Shown in pieces: positions 26,024-34,702 of a stretch of 64,000 nt of DNA. Both the position numbers and the translations under genes were made by a program. Each line of letters starts with the position of its first letter. Position 1 is the first letter of the stretch. The notes under the pieces are model-generated. The model saw only the letters and a program-made list of their open reading frames with translations, had not been told where the DNA came from and searched no databases. The DNA is from Propionibacteriaceae bacterium (GTDB lineage Bacteria; Actinomycetota; Actinomycetes; Propionibacteriales; Propionibacteriaceae), in contig JAISAO010000055.1 in assembly GCA_031266665.1 (NCBI GenBank), positions 1 to 64,000 of the forward strand. The letters are read 5' to 3'.

Positions 26024-27586
26024 ATGGCCGTGACACTGCTAGCCCAGCGGCCAAGCGCGGGCGTGCCCCGTTTGTCCATGACGGGGGTCACCAAGAGCTT
26101 CGGGGGCGTCCACGCCATTCGGCAGGCGGAATTCCACCTCATGCCCGGAGAGGTCCACGCGCTGGTGGGCGAGAACGGCGCCGGCAAGTCGACGCTGATC
26201 AAGATCGCCTCGGGGGCCGAGTCGTTTGACACGGGGCAGATTCTGATCGACGGGTCGCCGGTCACCATCCGGTCGGCGGCGGACGCGCTGGCGCTGCGCG
26301 TGGCGACCGTCTATCAAGAGGCGCAGCTCTTCGGACAGCTGACCGTGGCCGAGAACACCTTTCTGGGGCGTGAGCTGACGCGGGGCCACCGCGTGGACTG
26401 GGCGGCCCAGAACGAGCAGGTGGGCCGCGCCCTGGCCACCGTCGGCCTGAGCGACGAGTTCGCCACCCGGAAGGTCGAGGAGTTGTCGGCCGCCCAGCAG
26501 CAGCAGGTGTCCATCGCCAAGGCGCTGGTCGGCGACGCCCGCATCTTGATCTTGGACGAGCCGTCGGCCATCTTGACCGACAGCGAGATTGAGAACCTTT
26601 TCGTCGCCATCCGCAACCTCACCGCCCAGGGCGTGTCCGTCATCTACATCAGCCATCGTCTGGACGAGCTGTTCCAGATCGCCGATGTCGTCACCATCAT
26701 GCGGGACGGCGTGACCCTGGGAACCTTCGACGTGGGGGAACTGTCCGTCGGCCAGATCGCCGAGGCGATGGTGGGCGGCGAGTTCGCGGCCGCCGCCGGA
26801 CGCCAGGCCCGTGGCGCGGCCGAGGTGGTGTTGTCGATGCGGGAGTTGACCTCGCGCCGCTTCCACGATGTCAGCCTCGACCTTCGATCCGGCGAGGTGG
26901 TGGTGCTGTACGGCCTGGTCGGCTCCGGCGTGGCGGAGATCGCGGCGGCGGCCTACGGCCAGGCGCCCGTCTTGTCCGGGACGATGCGGCTGCGCGGCCA
27001 GCCCTACCGTCCGACCTCCCCGGCCCAGGCCAAGGCCCAGGGGGTGTCCATGCTGCCCGCCAACCGCAAGCGTGAGGGCTTGTTCTCCTTCCAGTCCATC
27101 GCCTTCAACATCTGTGTCGGATCGCTCAGACTGTTGAAGCGGCTGGGCGTCTTCACCGACGCCGCCCGCGAGCGGGGCGTGGCCGCGAGCATGATCAAAA
27201 CCTTGGCCGTCAAGACGCCGGACGCGGCCCGGTCGGTCTCCACCCTCTCGGGCGGCAACGCCCAGAAGGTGGTGCTGGCCCGCCAGTTGGTCACCCTCCC
27301 GGACGTGCTGGTGCTGGCCGAGCCGACCCAGGGCGTCGACATCGGCGCCAAAGAGGAGATTCACAAGATCGTTGACCAGTTGTGCGAGCGCGGCGCCGCC
27401 GTCCTGATCGCCACCTCCGACCTGGGCGAGGCCATGCGGATCGCGGATCGGCTGATCGTCATCCGCAACGGCACCAACTTCGCCCAGTTCGCCCACGGGG
27501 TCGGACAGGCCGAGGTGCTGGCGGCGGCGTCGGGCGAGCTCACCCGCGAGCAGGAGCGGGAATTAGCGCGACAGGAGGCGATATGA
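26024..27586 (+). CDS. Sugar ABC transporter ATPase with two nucleotide-binding domains (RbsA/MglA-type)
   Basis: The 520-residue cytoplasmic ATPase has a first domain with Walker A GENGAGKST (about 50), the signature variant ELSAAQQQQVSIAKAL and Walker B ILILDEPSAIL. In the second domain Walker A is degenerate (VGSGVAEI), with signature TLSGGNAQKVVLARQL and VLAEPTQGVDIGAK, as is normal for this transporter class. GGAGAG lies about 9 bases before the ATG at 26024. It overlaps the first permease by 4 bases (ATGA). Confidence 0.93.
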   Translation: MAVTLLAQRPSAGVPRLSMTGVTKSFGGVHAIRQAEFHLMPGEVHALVGENGAGKSTLIKIASGAESFDTGQILIDGSPVTIRSAADALALRVATVYQEAQLFGQLTVAENTFLGRELTRGHRVDWAAQNEQVGRALATVGLSDEFATRKVEELSAAQQQQVSIAKALVGDARILILDEPSAILTDSEIENLFVAIRNLTAQGVSVIYISHRLDELFQIADVVTIMRDGVTLGTFDVGELSVGQIAEAMVGGEFAAAAGRQARGAAEVVLSMRELTSRRFHDVSLDLRSGEVVVLYGLVGSGVAEIAAAAYGQAPVLSGTMRLRGQPYRPTSPAQAKAQGVSMLPANRKREGLFSFQSIAFNICVGSLRLLKRLGVFTDAARERGVAASMIKTLAVKTPDAARSVSTLSGGNAQKVVLARQLVTLPDVLVLAEPTQGVDIGAKEEIHKIVDQLCERGAAVLIATSDLGEAMRIADRLIVIRNGTNFAQFAHGVGQAEVLAAASGELTREQERELARQEAI

Positions 27587-28584
27587 GCGCCACCACCTTG
27601 ACGGCCCGCCGGCGCGAACGGGTGTTGCCCCCGGCCGTGACCGGGCAGGAGTTGATCCTTATCGGGGTCATCGCGTTGCTGTGGGTGTTGCTGGCGCTGG
27701 CCAATCCGGGATTCCTGGCGCCGTACTCGATCCAGAATATGCTGTGGCGGCTGGCGCCGGTCGGCATCATGGCCATCGGTATGACCATCATCATTGTGAC
27801 GGCGGGCATCGACATCTCGATCGCGGCGATTCTGATGGTGTGTTCGGTGACGATCGCCAAACTGATCGCGGAGAACGGCTGGAATTTCTGGCTCGCCGTG
27901 GGGGTGAGCCTGGTCATCGGCGCCGCGCTGGGCGCGATCAACGGGGTGTTGATCAGTTATGGCCGGGTCCCGGCGATCATCATCACCTTCGGCACGGCCA
28001 ATCTATTCCAATTCCTCGGTCTGAGGATCTTCAACTCTAAGACCGTCAACGGGCTGCCGGCGGAGCGCGGCATCCTCGGGCCGGGCGAGGGCGGGCGGTT
28101 TCTCGGCCTGCCGATAGCCTTCATCATTATGGTGGTGCTGGTGGCCTTCGCCTGGTATTACCTGCGGCATTTCCCCGGCGGCCGGCATTTCTATGCCATC
28201 GGCGACGACGAGCGCGCCGCCGCGCTGGCCGGGGTGAACGTCCGCCGGCGTATCTTCTTGGCCTACCTGGTCACGGGGCTGCTGGTGGGCCTGGCCGCGG
28301 CCATCACCATCGCGGGCGGGACGTCGACCCTGGACCAGAATGTCGGCAAGGGCCAAGAGTTGGTCACCATCGCGGCCACCGTGATCGGCGGCACCTCCAT
28401 TATGGGCGGGCGGGGCTCGGTGCTGGGGGCGGTGCTGGGCGCGCTGCTGGTGCAGACGGTGTCCAGCGGCGTGACCCAACTGGGCTGGCCCTCGCAACTG
28501 TCGAATCTGTTCGTGGGCCTATTCATCGTGGTGGCCGTGGGGGCGGACCTGATACGCGAGCGACGCAGAAAGGCGAAACTGTGA
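27583..28584 (+). CDS. Sugar ABC transporter permease 1 (RbsC/LsrC-type)
   Basis: The 333-residue integral membrane protein belongs to the branched RbsC/AraH/LsrC permease family. Seen: MAIGMTIIIVTAGIDISIAAIL (in part, about 58), INGVLISYGRVPAIIITFGT, GRHFYAIGDDERAAALAGV (about 205) and VIGGTSIMGGRGSVLGAVLGA near 270. GGAGG precedes the ATG, which overlaps the ATPase stop. Two different permeases in one operon fit Lsr- or rhamnose-type importers that use heterodimeric pores. Confidence 0.92.
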   Translation: MSATTLTARRRERVLPPAVTGQELILIGVIALLWVLLALANPGFLAPYSIQNMLWRLAPVGIMAIGMTIIIVTAGIDISIAAILMVCSVTIAKLIAENGWNFWLAVGVSLVIGAALGAINGVLISYGRVPAIIITFGTANLFQFLGLRIFNSKTVNGLPAERGILGPGEGGRFLGLPIAFIIMVVLVAFAWYYLRHFPGGRHFYAIGDDERAAALAGVNVRRRIFLAYLVTGLLVGLAAAITIAGGTSTLDQNVGKGQELVTIAATVIGGTSIMGGRGSVLGAVLGALLVQTVSSGVTQLGWPSQLSNLFVGLFIVVAVGADLIRERRRKAKL

Positions 28585-29669
28585 GCAATCTGACGGCGCC
28601 GCCGACCGGCCAGAAACGGAGCCTCGCGGCCGACTGGGCGGCCAGGGATTGGAAGCGCCTGCTGTTGACCAACCGCACGGTGATGCTGGTGGCGCTCTTG
28701 GTGATCGTGGTCGGCGGCTTCAGCCTGCTGAGCGCGGCCGGCCTGCTGAAGGCCGACTACAACGCCGACTACCTGTCGGCGGCCCTGATCAACCTCGTCC
28801 CGCTGACGATGCTGGCGCTGGCCCAGACGCTGGTGATCGTCTCCGGCGGGGGCGGGATCGATCTGAGCGTCGGCTCGATCGTCAGCCTGGCGGGCATGAT
28901 CTTCGGCTTCACGTACGGCCTGTGGGGCTGGCCGCTAGTGCCCTGCATCATCGCCACGGTGCTCTTCGGCGCCTGCTGCGGGCTGGTGAACGGCGTGCTG
29001 GTGGCCTATTTGGGCTATCCTCCATTAATAGTCACACTTGCGACATACTACGCCATGTGGTCGATCTCGCTCGTCATCAACGGCCAGAAGCCGATCAGCA
29101 CCAAGCCGGTCCAAGAGCTGTACGCCCTGTCCAAGGCGGTGGAGTTGCCGCTCATCGGCCAGTACCTGCCGCTGGTGCCGTTGGGGGTCTTCATCTTCCT
29201 CATCCCGACGCTGCTGGTGGTCTGGCTGATCATGGCCAAGACCACCTACGGGCGCCGCCTCTTCGCCATCGGCACGAACGATGTGGCCGCCGCCTGGGCC
29301 GGCATCAGCCTGCCGCGCACCCGGGCGGCGGCCTACATCGGGTCGGGCGCCATCTCCGGGTTGGTGGCGGTCGTGACCGTCTGCCAGTTCGCCTCGGCGC
29401 GGCCGGACGCGGGTGTGTCCGGCAACGGCATGGCCCTGCCCGCCGTCACCGTGGCGGTGCTCGGGGGAGTGGCCATCACCGGCGGCATCGGCCGGGTGGC
29501 CGGTGTCGGCCTGGCCGCCCTGCTGGTCGTCTGGCTCAACGCCGGCATCCTCATCGCCATCGAGGGCAACGGGGGCACGCAGTTCCAACTCTTCGCCCTG
29601 GGCGTGATCCTGGTCGGTTCGGCGCTGCTCAACGGTTTCACCAATAGACGTTACGCGGGCGGCGGCTGA
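28581..29669 (+). CDS. Sugar ABC transporter permease 2 (LsrD/RhaQ-type)
   Basis: The 362-residue second permease of the RbsC family has TLVIVSGGGGIDLSVGSIVSL near 90, YPPLIVTLATYYAMWSISLV near 148, GRRLFAIGTNDVAAAWAGI near 228 and VAVLGGVAITGGIGRVAGVG near 292. The GTG start overlaps the previous stop by 4 bases. Together with permease 1 it should form the membrane channel for the RhaS/LsrB-like binding protein. Confidence 0.92.
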   Translation: MSNLTAPPTGQKRSLAADWAARDWKRLLLTNRTVMLVALLVIVVGGFSLLSAAGLLKADYNADYLSAALINLVPLTMLALAQTLVIVSGGGGIDLSVGSIVSLAGMIFGFTYGLWGWPLVPCIIATVLFGACCGLVNGVLVAYLGYPPLIVTLATYYAMWSISLVINGQKPISTKPVQELYALSKAVELPLIGQYLPLVPLGVFIFLIPTLLVVWLIMAKTTYGRRLFAIGTNDVAAAWAGISLPRTRAAAYIGSGAISGLVAVVTVCQFASARPDAGVSGNGMALPAVTVAVLGGVAITGGIGRVAGVGLAALLVVWLNAGILIAIEGNGGTQFQLFALGVILVGSALLNGFTNRRYAGGG

Positions 29670-29719
29670 CCCGGTCCCGCCTGAGCTAGACGCTTGACAA
29701 CTGGAGAAAGAGAGAAAGT

Positions 29720-30574
29720 ATGCGCGTCGGTATTCATTCCATGGTCTGGGTGGGCGACTGGTCGCGGGCCGCGGCCCAGCAGGCGATCTCGCAGACGGCC
29801 GAGGCCGGCTACGACCTGATCGAGTTGTCGGCCATCGCGCCCGAGACCTTCGACGTGGCGCACACGGCCCGCCTGCTGGAACAGTACGGCCTGGGCTGCA
29901 GCGCCTCCCTCGGGCTCGGCGCCGGCACAAACATCGCCTCGGAGGACGCGGACGCGGTCCGAGCCGGCCGGGAGCGTCTCCACCTGGCGCTCAACCTGGT
30001 GCGCGACTGCGGCGGGACGATGCTGTGCGGCGTCATTTACGGCGCCCTGATGAAGCATTCCCGGCCGGCCACGGAGAAAGGCCTGGACAACTCGCGCCGG
30101 GTGTTGGCCGAGTTGGCGGACAAGGCCGCCGCGTCGGGCATCGAGCTCGGCCTGGAGTTCTGCAACCGCTATGAGACGAACATCCTCAACACCACGGCCC
30201 AGACGCTGGCCTTCATCGACTCCATCGGCCGCCCGAACATCGTCGCCCACCTCGACGCCTACCACATGAACATCGAGGAGAGTTCGATGGCGGGGGCGAT
30301 CAAGCAGGCCGCCGCGGCGGGAAAGCTGGGCTACGTCCATGTCGGCGAGTCGCATCGCGGCCAATTGGGCACGGGGACGATCAACTGGCCCGAGTTCTTC
30401 CAGGCCTTGCGCCAGGTCGGCTACGACGGTGTCGTCACCTTCGAGTCGTTCTCGTCCCAGGTGGTGCATTCGACCTTCTCGAACGATTTGGCGATCTGGC
30501 GCAACCTGTGGGACGACAGTATGGAGTTGGCGGTCGGCGCCCGGGCCTTCATCCGCCAGCACCTGGGCGTCTGA
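29720..30574 (+). CDS. Sugar phosphate isomerase/epimerase-family TIM barrel, D-tagatose 3-epimerase-like
   Basis: The 284-residue product has the metal ligands of ketose 3-epimerases in order: Glu in LGLEFCNRYETN (about 148), Asp/His in VAHLDAYHMNIEES (about 178-185), His in GYVHVGESHRGQLGTG (about 206) and Glu in VVTFESFSS (about 241). D-tagatose or D-allulose 3-epimerases interconvert ketohexoses at C3. The GVHSMVW-like N-terminal strand completes the barrel. It is preceded by GGAGAAAGAG and follows the transporter genes by 50 bases. The exact ketose cannot be named. Confidence 0.82.
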   Translation: MRVGIHSMVWVGDWSRAAAQQAISQTAEAGYDLIELSAIAPETFDVAHTARLLEQYGLGCSASLGLGAGTNIASEDADAVRAGRERLHLALNLVRDCGGTMLCGVIYGALMKHSRPATEKGLDNSRRVLAELADKAAASGIELGLEFCNRYETNILNTTAQTLAFIDSIGRPNIVAHLDAYHMNIEESSMAGAIKQAAAAGKLGYVHVGESHRGQLGTGTINWPEFFQALRQVGYDGVVTFESFSSQVVHSTFSNDLAIWRNLWDDSMELAVGARAFIRQHLGV

Positions 30575-30627
30575 CAGATGCCCCTCTGCTAGGCGAGCCG
30601 ACGGGTCCGGTTCTAGGAGGTGACAGG

Positions 30628-31650
30628 ATGGGTCGCCCGGCGAGCATGAGGGATGTCGCCTCCCTGGCCGGCGTGTCCGTCGGCACCGTGTCCAACGTCC
30701 TCAACGCGCCCGACCGGGTGAGCGGTCCGACCCGCGAGCGCGTCCGGGCGGCCATCGACCAGCTCGGCTGGACCCGCAACGAGTCGGCCCGGCAGTTGCG
30801 CGCCGGGCAGAGCCAGACGATCGGCATCGTGGTCATGGACATCGGCAACCCGTATTTCGCCGACGTCTGCCTCGGCGCCGAGGACACCTTGTACGCGGAG
30901 GGCTATTCGGTCTATATCGGGAATTCCGACCAGCAGGAGGGCCGGGAGGAGTTACTCCTGCGCCATTTCGAGCAGTACCGCGTGCGCGGCGTCATCCTGG
31001 CCCCGATAGGGGACGACGAATGTGCTCGTGGGCTGAGGCGGCGGGGTATTCCGGTGGTCATGATCGACCGCTCGCACGACAACGACTTCTGTCAGATCGG
31101 GCTGGACGACATCGCCGGCGGCCGGCTGGCGGTGTCCCACCTGCTCCAGTTGGGGCATCGGCGGCTGGCCATCGTCGGCGGGCCGAGCGCGCTGGCCCAG
31201 GTCCGTGACCGTCGCGTCGGCGCGGCGACCGCGCTGCGCCAGGCCGCCGCCGACGCCACCCTGTTGTCCATCTCGACCCCGACCCTGACGGCCGCGCCCG
31301 GGGTGGCGGTGGCGGGCCAGATCGCCGCCATGGCCCCACACGAGCGCCCCACCGCCGTCTTCGCCTGCAACGACCTGCTGGCCATCGGCCTGCTGCAGGG
31401 CTTCGTCGCCGCTGGGCTGCGGGTGCCCGAGGATCTGGCGCTGATCGGCTATGACGACATCGCCTTCGCGGCCGCGGCGGCGGTGCCATTGTCGTCCGTG
31501 CGGCAGCCCCGGCGCGAGATCGGCGCCCGGGCGGCCGCGTTGTTGTTGGCGGAGATGGCGGCCGCCGCCGACAACCGTCCCCACCGCCATGAGTCCGTCC
31601 TGCTGGCCCCGGAACTGGTGCCGCGCCAGTCCACCGCGCCAGTCCGCTAG
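30628..31650 (+). CDS. LacI-family transcriptional regulator of the Lsr/Rbs-type operon
   Basis: The 340-residue product has the helix-turn-helix SMRDVASLAGVSVGTVSNVLN (in part, about 6-25) and a type I binding-protein-like sensor domain (IGIVVMDIGNPYFADVC to LALIGYDDIAFAAAA). TAGGAGGTGAC before the ATG at 30628 is a very strong ribosome-binding site. It is the last gene of the operon, so it is probably autoregulated through the operator at 24778. Confidence 0.9.
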   Translation: MGRPASMRDVASLAGVSVGTVSNVLNAPDRVSGPTRERVRAAIDQLGWTRNESARQLRAGQSQTIGIVVMDIGNPYFADVCLGAEDTLYAEGYSVYIGNSDQQEGREELLLRHFEQYRVRGVILAPIGDDECARGLRRRGIPVVMIDRSHDNDFCQIGLDDIAGGRLAVSHLLQLGHRRLAIVGGPSALAQVRDRRVGAATALRQAAADATLLSISTPTLTAAPGVAVAGQIAAMAPHERPTAVFACNDLLAIGLLQGFVAAGLRVPEDLALIGYDDIAFAAAAAVPLSSVRQPRREIGARAAALLLAEMAAAADNRPHRHESVLLAPELVPRQSTAPVR

Positions 31651-31803
31651 GTCGGGCCGCCTCCAGCACGGATTCGATGGTGTGGCGGCCGGTCCGGTTG
31701 GGGTCTCCCACCTCCACCAGCCGGTCTTCCCGGTCCAGCCTCTCGCGCTGCGGACCCGTTCTGACAAAGGGGTAAACTAAGGTTGGCAACCATGTCGCGA
31801 GGG

Positions 31804-32538
31804 TCAGTCGCGAGCGGCCTCCGTCGCGATCAGGTCCGCCAGGTCGGCCGGACGGGAGAACATGGGCCAGTGCCCGGTGGGCAGGTCCACCAGGGTCAGG
31901 TCGGTGAGGTCGTTCAAAGGTGAGAACATTGGTAAGCCTGCGGCGGCGAGTTCCCGCACGGCGCCGCTGGGAGCGGAACAGCACACCAGCGTTGTGGGGA
32001 CGGCGTTGCGGCGCGGGTTGTCAAGCCGCACCGCTTCACGGACGGCGCCGCCAGGATGTGGCACCGCCTTAGCTTCGAGCTGTGCCCGGTCGTGAGCGGT
32101 CAGACCTTCCGGGCTGGCCCCGGAGTTGGCCAGGGCGTCAAGACCGGGAAACGGCAACTCAGTGTCGGCCTCTGTCACGTCCGGGCGAGGCACCGTGCCG
32201 GGGGCGACCGGACCGGAATCCAGGTAGACGAGGCGGGTCAACGAGTCTGGCGCCCGGTCAGCCACCGCCGTCGCCACCGCGCCAGCGCCACTGTGCGCCA
32301 CTAGCACCACCCGGCCGCCAAGCGCGGCGATCCGGTCGGTCACACAAGCCACATGATCGGCGAAGCGGACCCATTGGCGGGAGGCCTCCGCAGATTCCAG
32401 GCCAGGCAAGGTGACCGCCTGTGAGCGGTGGCCGAGTGCGGTCAGACGGGCGGTCACGGCGTCCCAGGCCCAAGCTCCCAGCCAGTAGCCGGGGACGAGC
32501 AGTAGCGGTGCGGATTCAAGTGCGGTAGAAGCAGTCAT
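31804..32538 (-). CDS. Alpha/beta-hydrolase (esterase, EstC/MenH-like)
   Basis: The 244-residue product has the alpha/beta-hydrolase fold: oxyanion-side LLLVPGYWLGAWAWD (about 11-25), nucleophile elbow VLVAHSGAGA (Ser about 82), acidic residue region and the catalytic His in DLPTGHWPMFSRPADLADL (about 225). There is no signal peptide. It is divergently transcribed, 50 bases away, from a WYL-domain regulator, which probably controls it. The substrate is unknown. Confidence 0.85.
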   Translation of the reverse strand: MTASTALESAPLLLVPGYWLGAWAWDAVTARLTALGHRSQAVTLPGLESAEASRQWVRFADHVACVTDRIAALGGRVVLVAHSGAGAVATAVADRAPDSLTRLVYLDSGPVAPGTVPRPDVTEADTELPFPGLDALANSGASPEGLTAHDRAQLEAKAVPHPGGAVREAVRLDNPRRNAVPTTLVCCSAPSGAVRELAAAGLPMFSPLNDLTDLTLVDLPTGHWPMFSRPADLADLIATEAARD

Positions 32539-32588
32539 GGCTCTATCCTGCCAGGCGCGAATGTCACCCTTATGGCACTATTTGTGGC

Positions 32589-33287
32589 GTGAACCGAACT
32601 GATCGGCTGTACGCGGTCCGTGAAGAACTGCGCCGCGCTGGACCACGCGGCCGAACCGCCGAGCGCCTGGCAGAAACCTTCGAGGTCAGCGTCCGCACCA
32701 TCAAACGCGACATCAGCGCCCTGCAATCCGGCGGTTTCCCCGTCTGGGCCTGCCCAGGCCCCGGCGGCGGGTATGTCGTGGACGCCCACGCGACCCTTCC
32801 TCCGGTCAACCTCACCCCCAGCGAGGTCTCTGCCCTGGCCGTCCTCCTGGCCACCCAAACCGGACAGCCCTTCGCCGCCCACGCCCGAACGGCGCTGGCC
32901 AAGATTCTGGCCGTCGCCCTGCCAGCCGACCGCGACCGTGCCGAACGCCTGGCCAGCCGGGTGTGGATCAACCACGCCAACGACCAGGCGCCCACCAGCC
33001 CGAGCCTGCGGGGAACGGTTGAAGAAGCCCTGGCCACCGCGCGCACCATCTCTCTGCGCTACCGCGACGGGAACGGCGCCGAGTCCGAACGCCGGGTCGA
33101 TCCGCAACTCCTCGGTCACACCCTCGGGCATTGGTATCTGATCGCGTACTGCCACACCCGACAGGCGATCCGCTGGTTCCGCCTCGACCGAATCACAGCC
33201 GCCCGCCTCACCAGCCAGGCATCCGTCGACCGGCCCATTAGCGACATCGGCGTTCCACCCCAGAGTGCTCGACCAGTCTGGGACTGA
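32589..33287 (+). CDS. YafY-type transcriptional regulator with WYL domain
   Basis: The 232-residue product has an N-terminal winged helix-turn-helix (MNRTDRLYAVREELRRAG, then AERLAETFEVSVRTIKRDI) and a WYL domain (LGHWYLIAYC about 177, WFRLDRITAARLT about 198). WYL regulators sense nucleic-acid or small-molecule ligands. The GTG at 32589 has no ribosome-binding site and could be a leaderless start. The C-terminal extension domain of longer WYL proteins is missing. It diverges from the esterase gene. Confidence 0.87.
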   Translation: MNRTDRLYAVREELRRAGPRGRTAERLAETFEVSVRTIKRDISALQSGGFPVWACPGPGGGYVVDAHATLPPVNLTPSEVSALAVLLATQTGQPFAAHARTALAKILAVALPADRDRAERLASRVWINHANDQAPTSPSLRGTVEEALATARTISLRYRDGNGAESERRVDPQLLGHTLGHWYLIAYCHTRQAIRWFRLDRITAARLTSQASVDRPISDIGVPPQSARPVWD

Positions 33288-33403
33288 CCGCTGAAGTGAT
33301 AGATGTCGTCGGTCTATGTCAACTTGATGTCGTAGAGCTTCCCGTGCGACATGACAACGAGTTCCTTCTTGTCCTGAGCGCGAACCAGCCTTACACTGGA
33401 GAC

Positions 33404-33467
33404 GTGGAGGTGCCCCTCCGTTAGGCTTGAAATAAAAGCCCGTCAGAATACGGAGGCGCCCCTCCAC
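33404..33467. repeat. Palindromic repeat, copy 1
   Basis: Outer arms GTGGAGG/CCTCCAC (33404-33410, 33461-33467) enclose two GGAGG/CCTCC mini-hairpins and an inner hairpin GGCTT-GAAATAA-AAGCC. The inner core recurs in copy 2 as GGCTTGGAATAACAGCC. Confidence 0.5.
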
Positions 33468-33533
33468 AACGACACCTTTCGCATCTATCGGAACCTTGAT
33501 CCGGGTCGCATGATAGGCTTATGCTTGAACCAT

Positions 33534-33594
33534 CAGGGACGCCTTCCCGTTCGGCTTGGAATAACAGCCCGCATGAGTACAGTGGGTGTCCCTG
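33534..33594. repeat. Palindromic repeat, copy 2
   Basis: CAGGGACGCC (33534-33543) pairs with GGTGTCCCTG (33585-33594) over 10 bp with one G-U pair. The inner hairpin is GGCTTGGAATAACAGCC, matching copy 1 in sequence and position. Confidence 0.5.
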
Positions 33595-33762
33595 CTTAAC
33601 GTCTACAGGGAACACCGACCCGGACCTGTCCCAGCCGCCCGGTTCGGGCCGGTAACCCCACGGACTCCCCAGTAGTGTCCCCCAGAACGCGGCCAGCCGG
33701 ACGGCCTTCGCGGCCGTGGCCGACGCGCCTTGAGCTCGCCAAACCTTCAAGTCACCTTGCCT

Positions 33763-33954
33763 TCAAGTCACCTGGTAGGCACGGCCCTCCCACACGAGGG
33801 TCATCCCGCCCGTGGTCAGGGCGTCGATCCACAAGTCGGCCAAGTCGGCCTCTCGGGCGGCCATGGCCTTCTGGGCGGCCGGGTCGGGCTCTCTGTAGGA
33901 GCCCAGGGAATGACCCCCGTCGTCTGGCCGGGGTCCGAGTTCAGAGTTCTCCAC
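33763..33954 (-). CDS. Possible small hypothetical protein (63 residues)
   Basis: An acidic, charged open frame (PRPDDGGHSLGSYREPDPAA, then ADLADLWIDALTTGG) ends in WEGRAYQVT. Composition is protein-like rather than the Arg/Pro/Gly junk of neighbouring frames. The GTG start at 33954 has no ribosome-binding site and no family is recognised, so it may be a gene fragment. Confidence 0.3.
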   Translation of the reverse strand: MENSELGPRPDDGGHSLGSYREPDPAAQKAMAAREADLADLWIDALTTGGMTLVWEGRAYQVT

Positions 33955-34029
33955 GATGACACATTTTTGCCGATAACCCCTTTCGCGTTCGCCTTGTCAT
34001 GGGCGCGGGCCGGCCTTACACTGGAGGCA

Positions 34030-34077
34030 CGAGGGCGCCCCTGGGTGAGGTTGTTAGCCGCCAGGCCGACGCCCTCG
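34030..34077. repeat. Palindromic repeat, copy 3
   Basis: CGAGGGCG (34030-34037) pairs perfectly with CGCCCTCG (34070-34077). The flank GGCCTTACACTGGAGG (34011-34026) matches the flank of copy 1. The inner hairpin sequence has diverged (GTTAGCCGCCAGGC). Confidence 0.4.
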
Positions 34078-34078
34078 C

Positions 34079-34288
34079 TCACACTTCCGTGAGGGTCTTC
34101 CCGTTGTCAGACATGACAACTAATCTGCTTATTCGCCTGACCGTCTTGTACCTGGTCAGGGATGACAACAGACCGGCGTCGAGCTGGTGCGGGCCAATGT
34201 CAATGATGAACCGTGTCTTACCCTTGGCCATGTCGTCGCGGATGCGCCGCTTGATGGCGTTGTAGTCCGGTGCCTCCGGACTCTTCAC
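34079..34288 (-). CDS. Small hypothetical protein (69 residues), possibly an orphan toxin/immunity fragment
   Basis: The GTG at 34288 is preceded by GGAAGGAAC, a good ribosome-binding site. The protein is basic and reads AIKRRIRDDMAKGKTRFIID (about 11-30), then an alternating helix/strand pattern ending LVVMSDNGKTLTEV. No family is recognised. It lies next to the EndoU toxin-immunity pair on the same strand but beyond that pair's terminator, so it is a separate unit. A CDI- or WXG-type cassette is a guess from position. Confidence 0.45.
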   Translation of the reverse strand: MKSPEAPDYNAIKRRIRDDMAKGKTRFIIDIGPHQLDAGLLSSLTRYKTVRRISRLVVMSDNGKTLTEV

Positions 34289-34372
34289 CCATCTTGTTCC
34301 TTCCGCCAGTGGCGTATGACCCCGATCACCGCTCGGGTGGGCGTAACTCAGGAGCCCGGAGTCCGGGCATGG

Positions 34373-34397
34373 AAAAGACCCCGACATGCGGGGTCTT
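34373..34397 (-). terminator. Rho-independent terminator of the EndoU/immunity unit
   Basis: Reading the minus strand, AAGACCCCG (34397-34389) pairs with CGGGGTCTT (34383-34375) over 9 bp with a 5-base loop, followed by TT. It lies 37 bases after the stop of the putative immunity gene. Confidence 0.65.
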
Positions 34398-34401
34398 CAT
34401 C

Positions 34402-34449
34402 GGTATCCGTCAGGCGGCTACAAGTGGTATCCGTCAGGCGGTTACAAGT
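34402..34449. repeat. Tandem duplication of a 24-bp unit spanning the end of a gene
   Basis: Bases 34402-34425 and 34426-34449 differ at one position in 24. The second copy contains the last codons and the stop of the putative immunity gene, and the first copy repeats them downstream, so a recent slippage or unequal duplication copied the gene's 3' end. Confidence 0.7.
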
Positions 34450-34697
34450 TGCCGCTCGCGAAACCTTGCCAGCGCTTTGAGGGCGACTGGGCGGAAGCTC
34501 GTGCCAGGCACGAACGCCTCCTCGATCTGGGCGGCAAGACCGACGGACACGGCCTCTGGGGCGTTCTCAACAAGACCGATCATGGCTTGCTCAGGCTCTC
34601 CAGCGTCCACAAGCTCACTCAGCCACTCGGCCAGGGCAGCGTCAAGACGGGGCGCCAGGTTGGCGACCTCTTGTTCCGCGAGCGCAGCTATATCCAT
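34434..34697 (-). CDS. Putative immunity protein for the EndoU-type toxin
   Basis: The 87-residue acidic protein (MDIAALAEQEVANLAPRLDA start; many Glu/Asp, all helical by composition) begins 5 bases after the toxin stop on the same strand. Tight downstream coupling of a small acidic protein to a toxin domain is the standard immunity arrangement. No family is recognised from sequence. The terminator at 34373 closes the unit. Confidence 0.5.
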   Translation of the reverse strand: MDIAALAEQEVANLAPRLDAALAEWLSELVDAGEPEQAMIGLVENAPEAVSVGLAAQIEEAFVPGTSFRPVALKALARFRERQLVTA

Positions 34698-34702
34698 GCC
34701 TG

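Larger units (their letters stand above)
33288..33762. other. Non-coding region with palindromic repeats
   Basis: About 475 bases in which I see no credible gene. It carries two copies of a structured repeat (33404, 33534). The upstream flank of copy 1, CAGCCTTACACTGGAG (33386-33401), returns with small changes before copy 3 (34030), so the repeated unit is longer than the palindrome. Confidence 0.5.

Noticed and set aside
31651-31803. Minus-strand frame with a protein-like stretch (DREDRLVEVGDPNRTGRHTI) between lacI and the esterase
   Set aside because: Only about 45 residues look real, there is no usable start or ribosome-binding site, and the rest is a shadow of lacI. Possibly a tiny gene remnant, but not supportable.
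33399-33600. CRISPR-like array reading of the repeats near 33.4-34.1 kb
   Set aside because: Only three diverged copies at irregular distances (130 and 496 bases), each internally palindromic, with no cas genes; not a CRISPR array.
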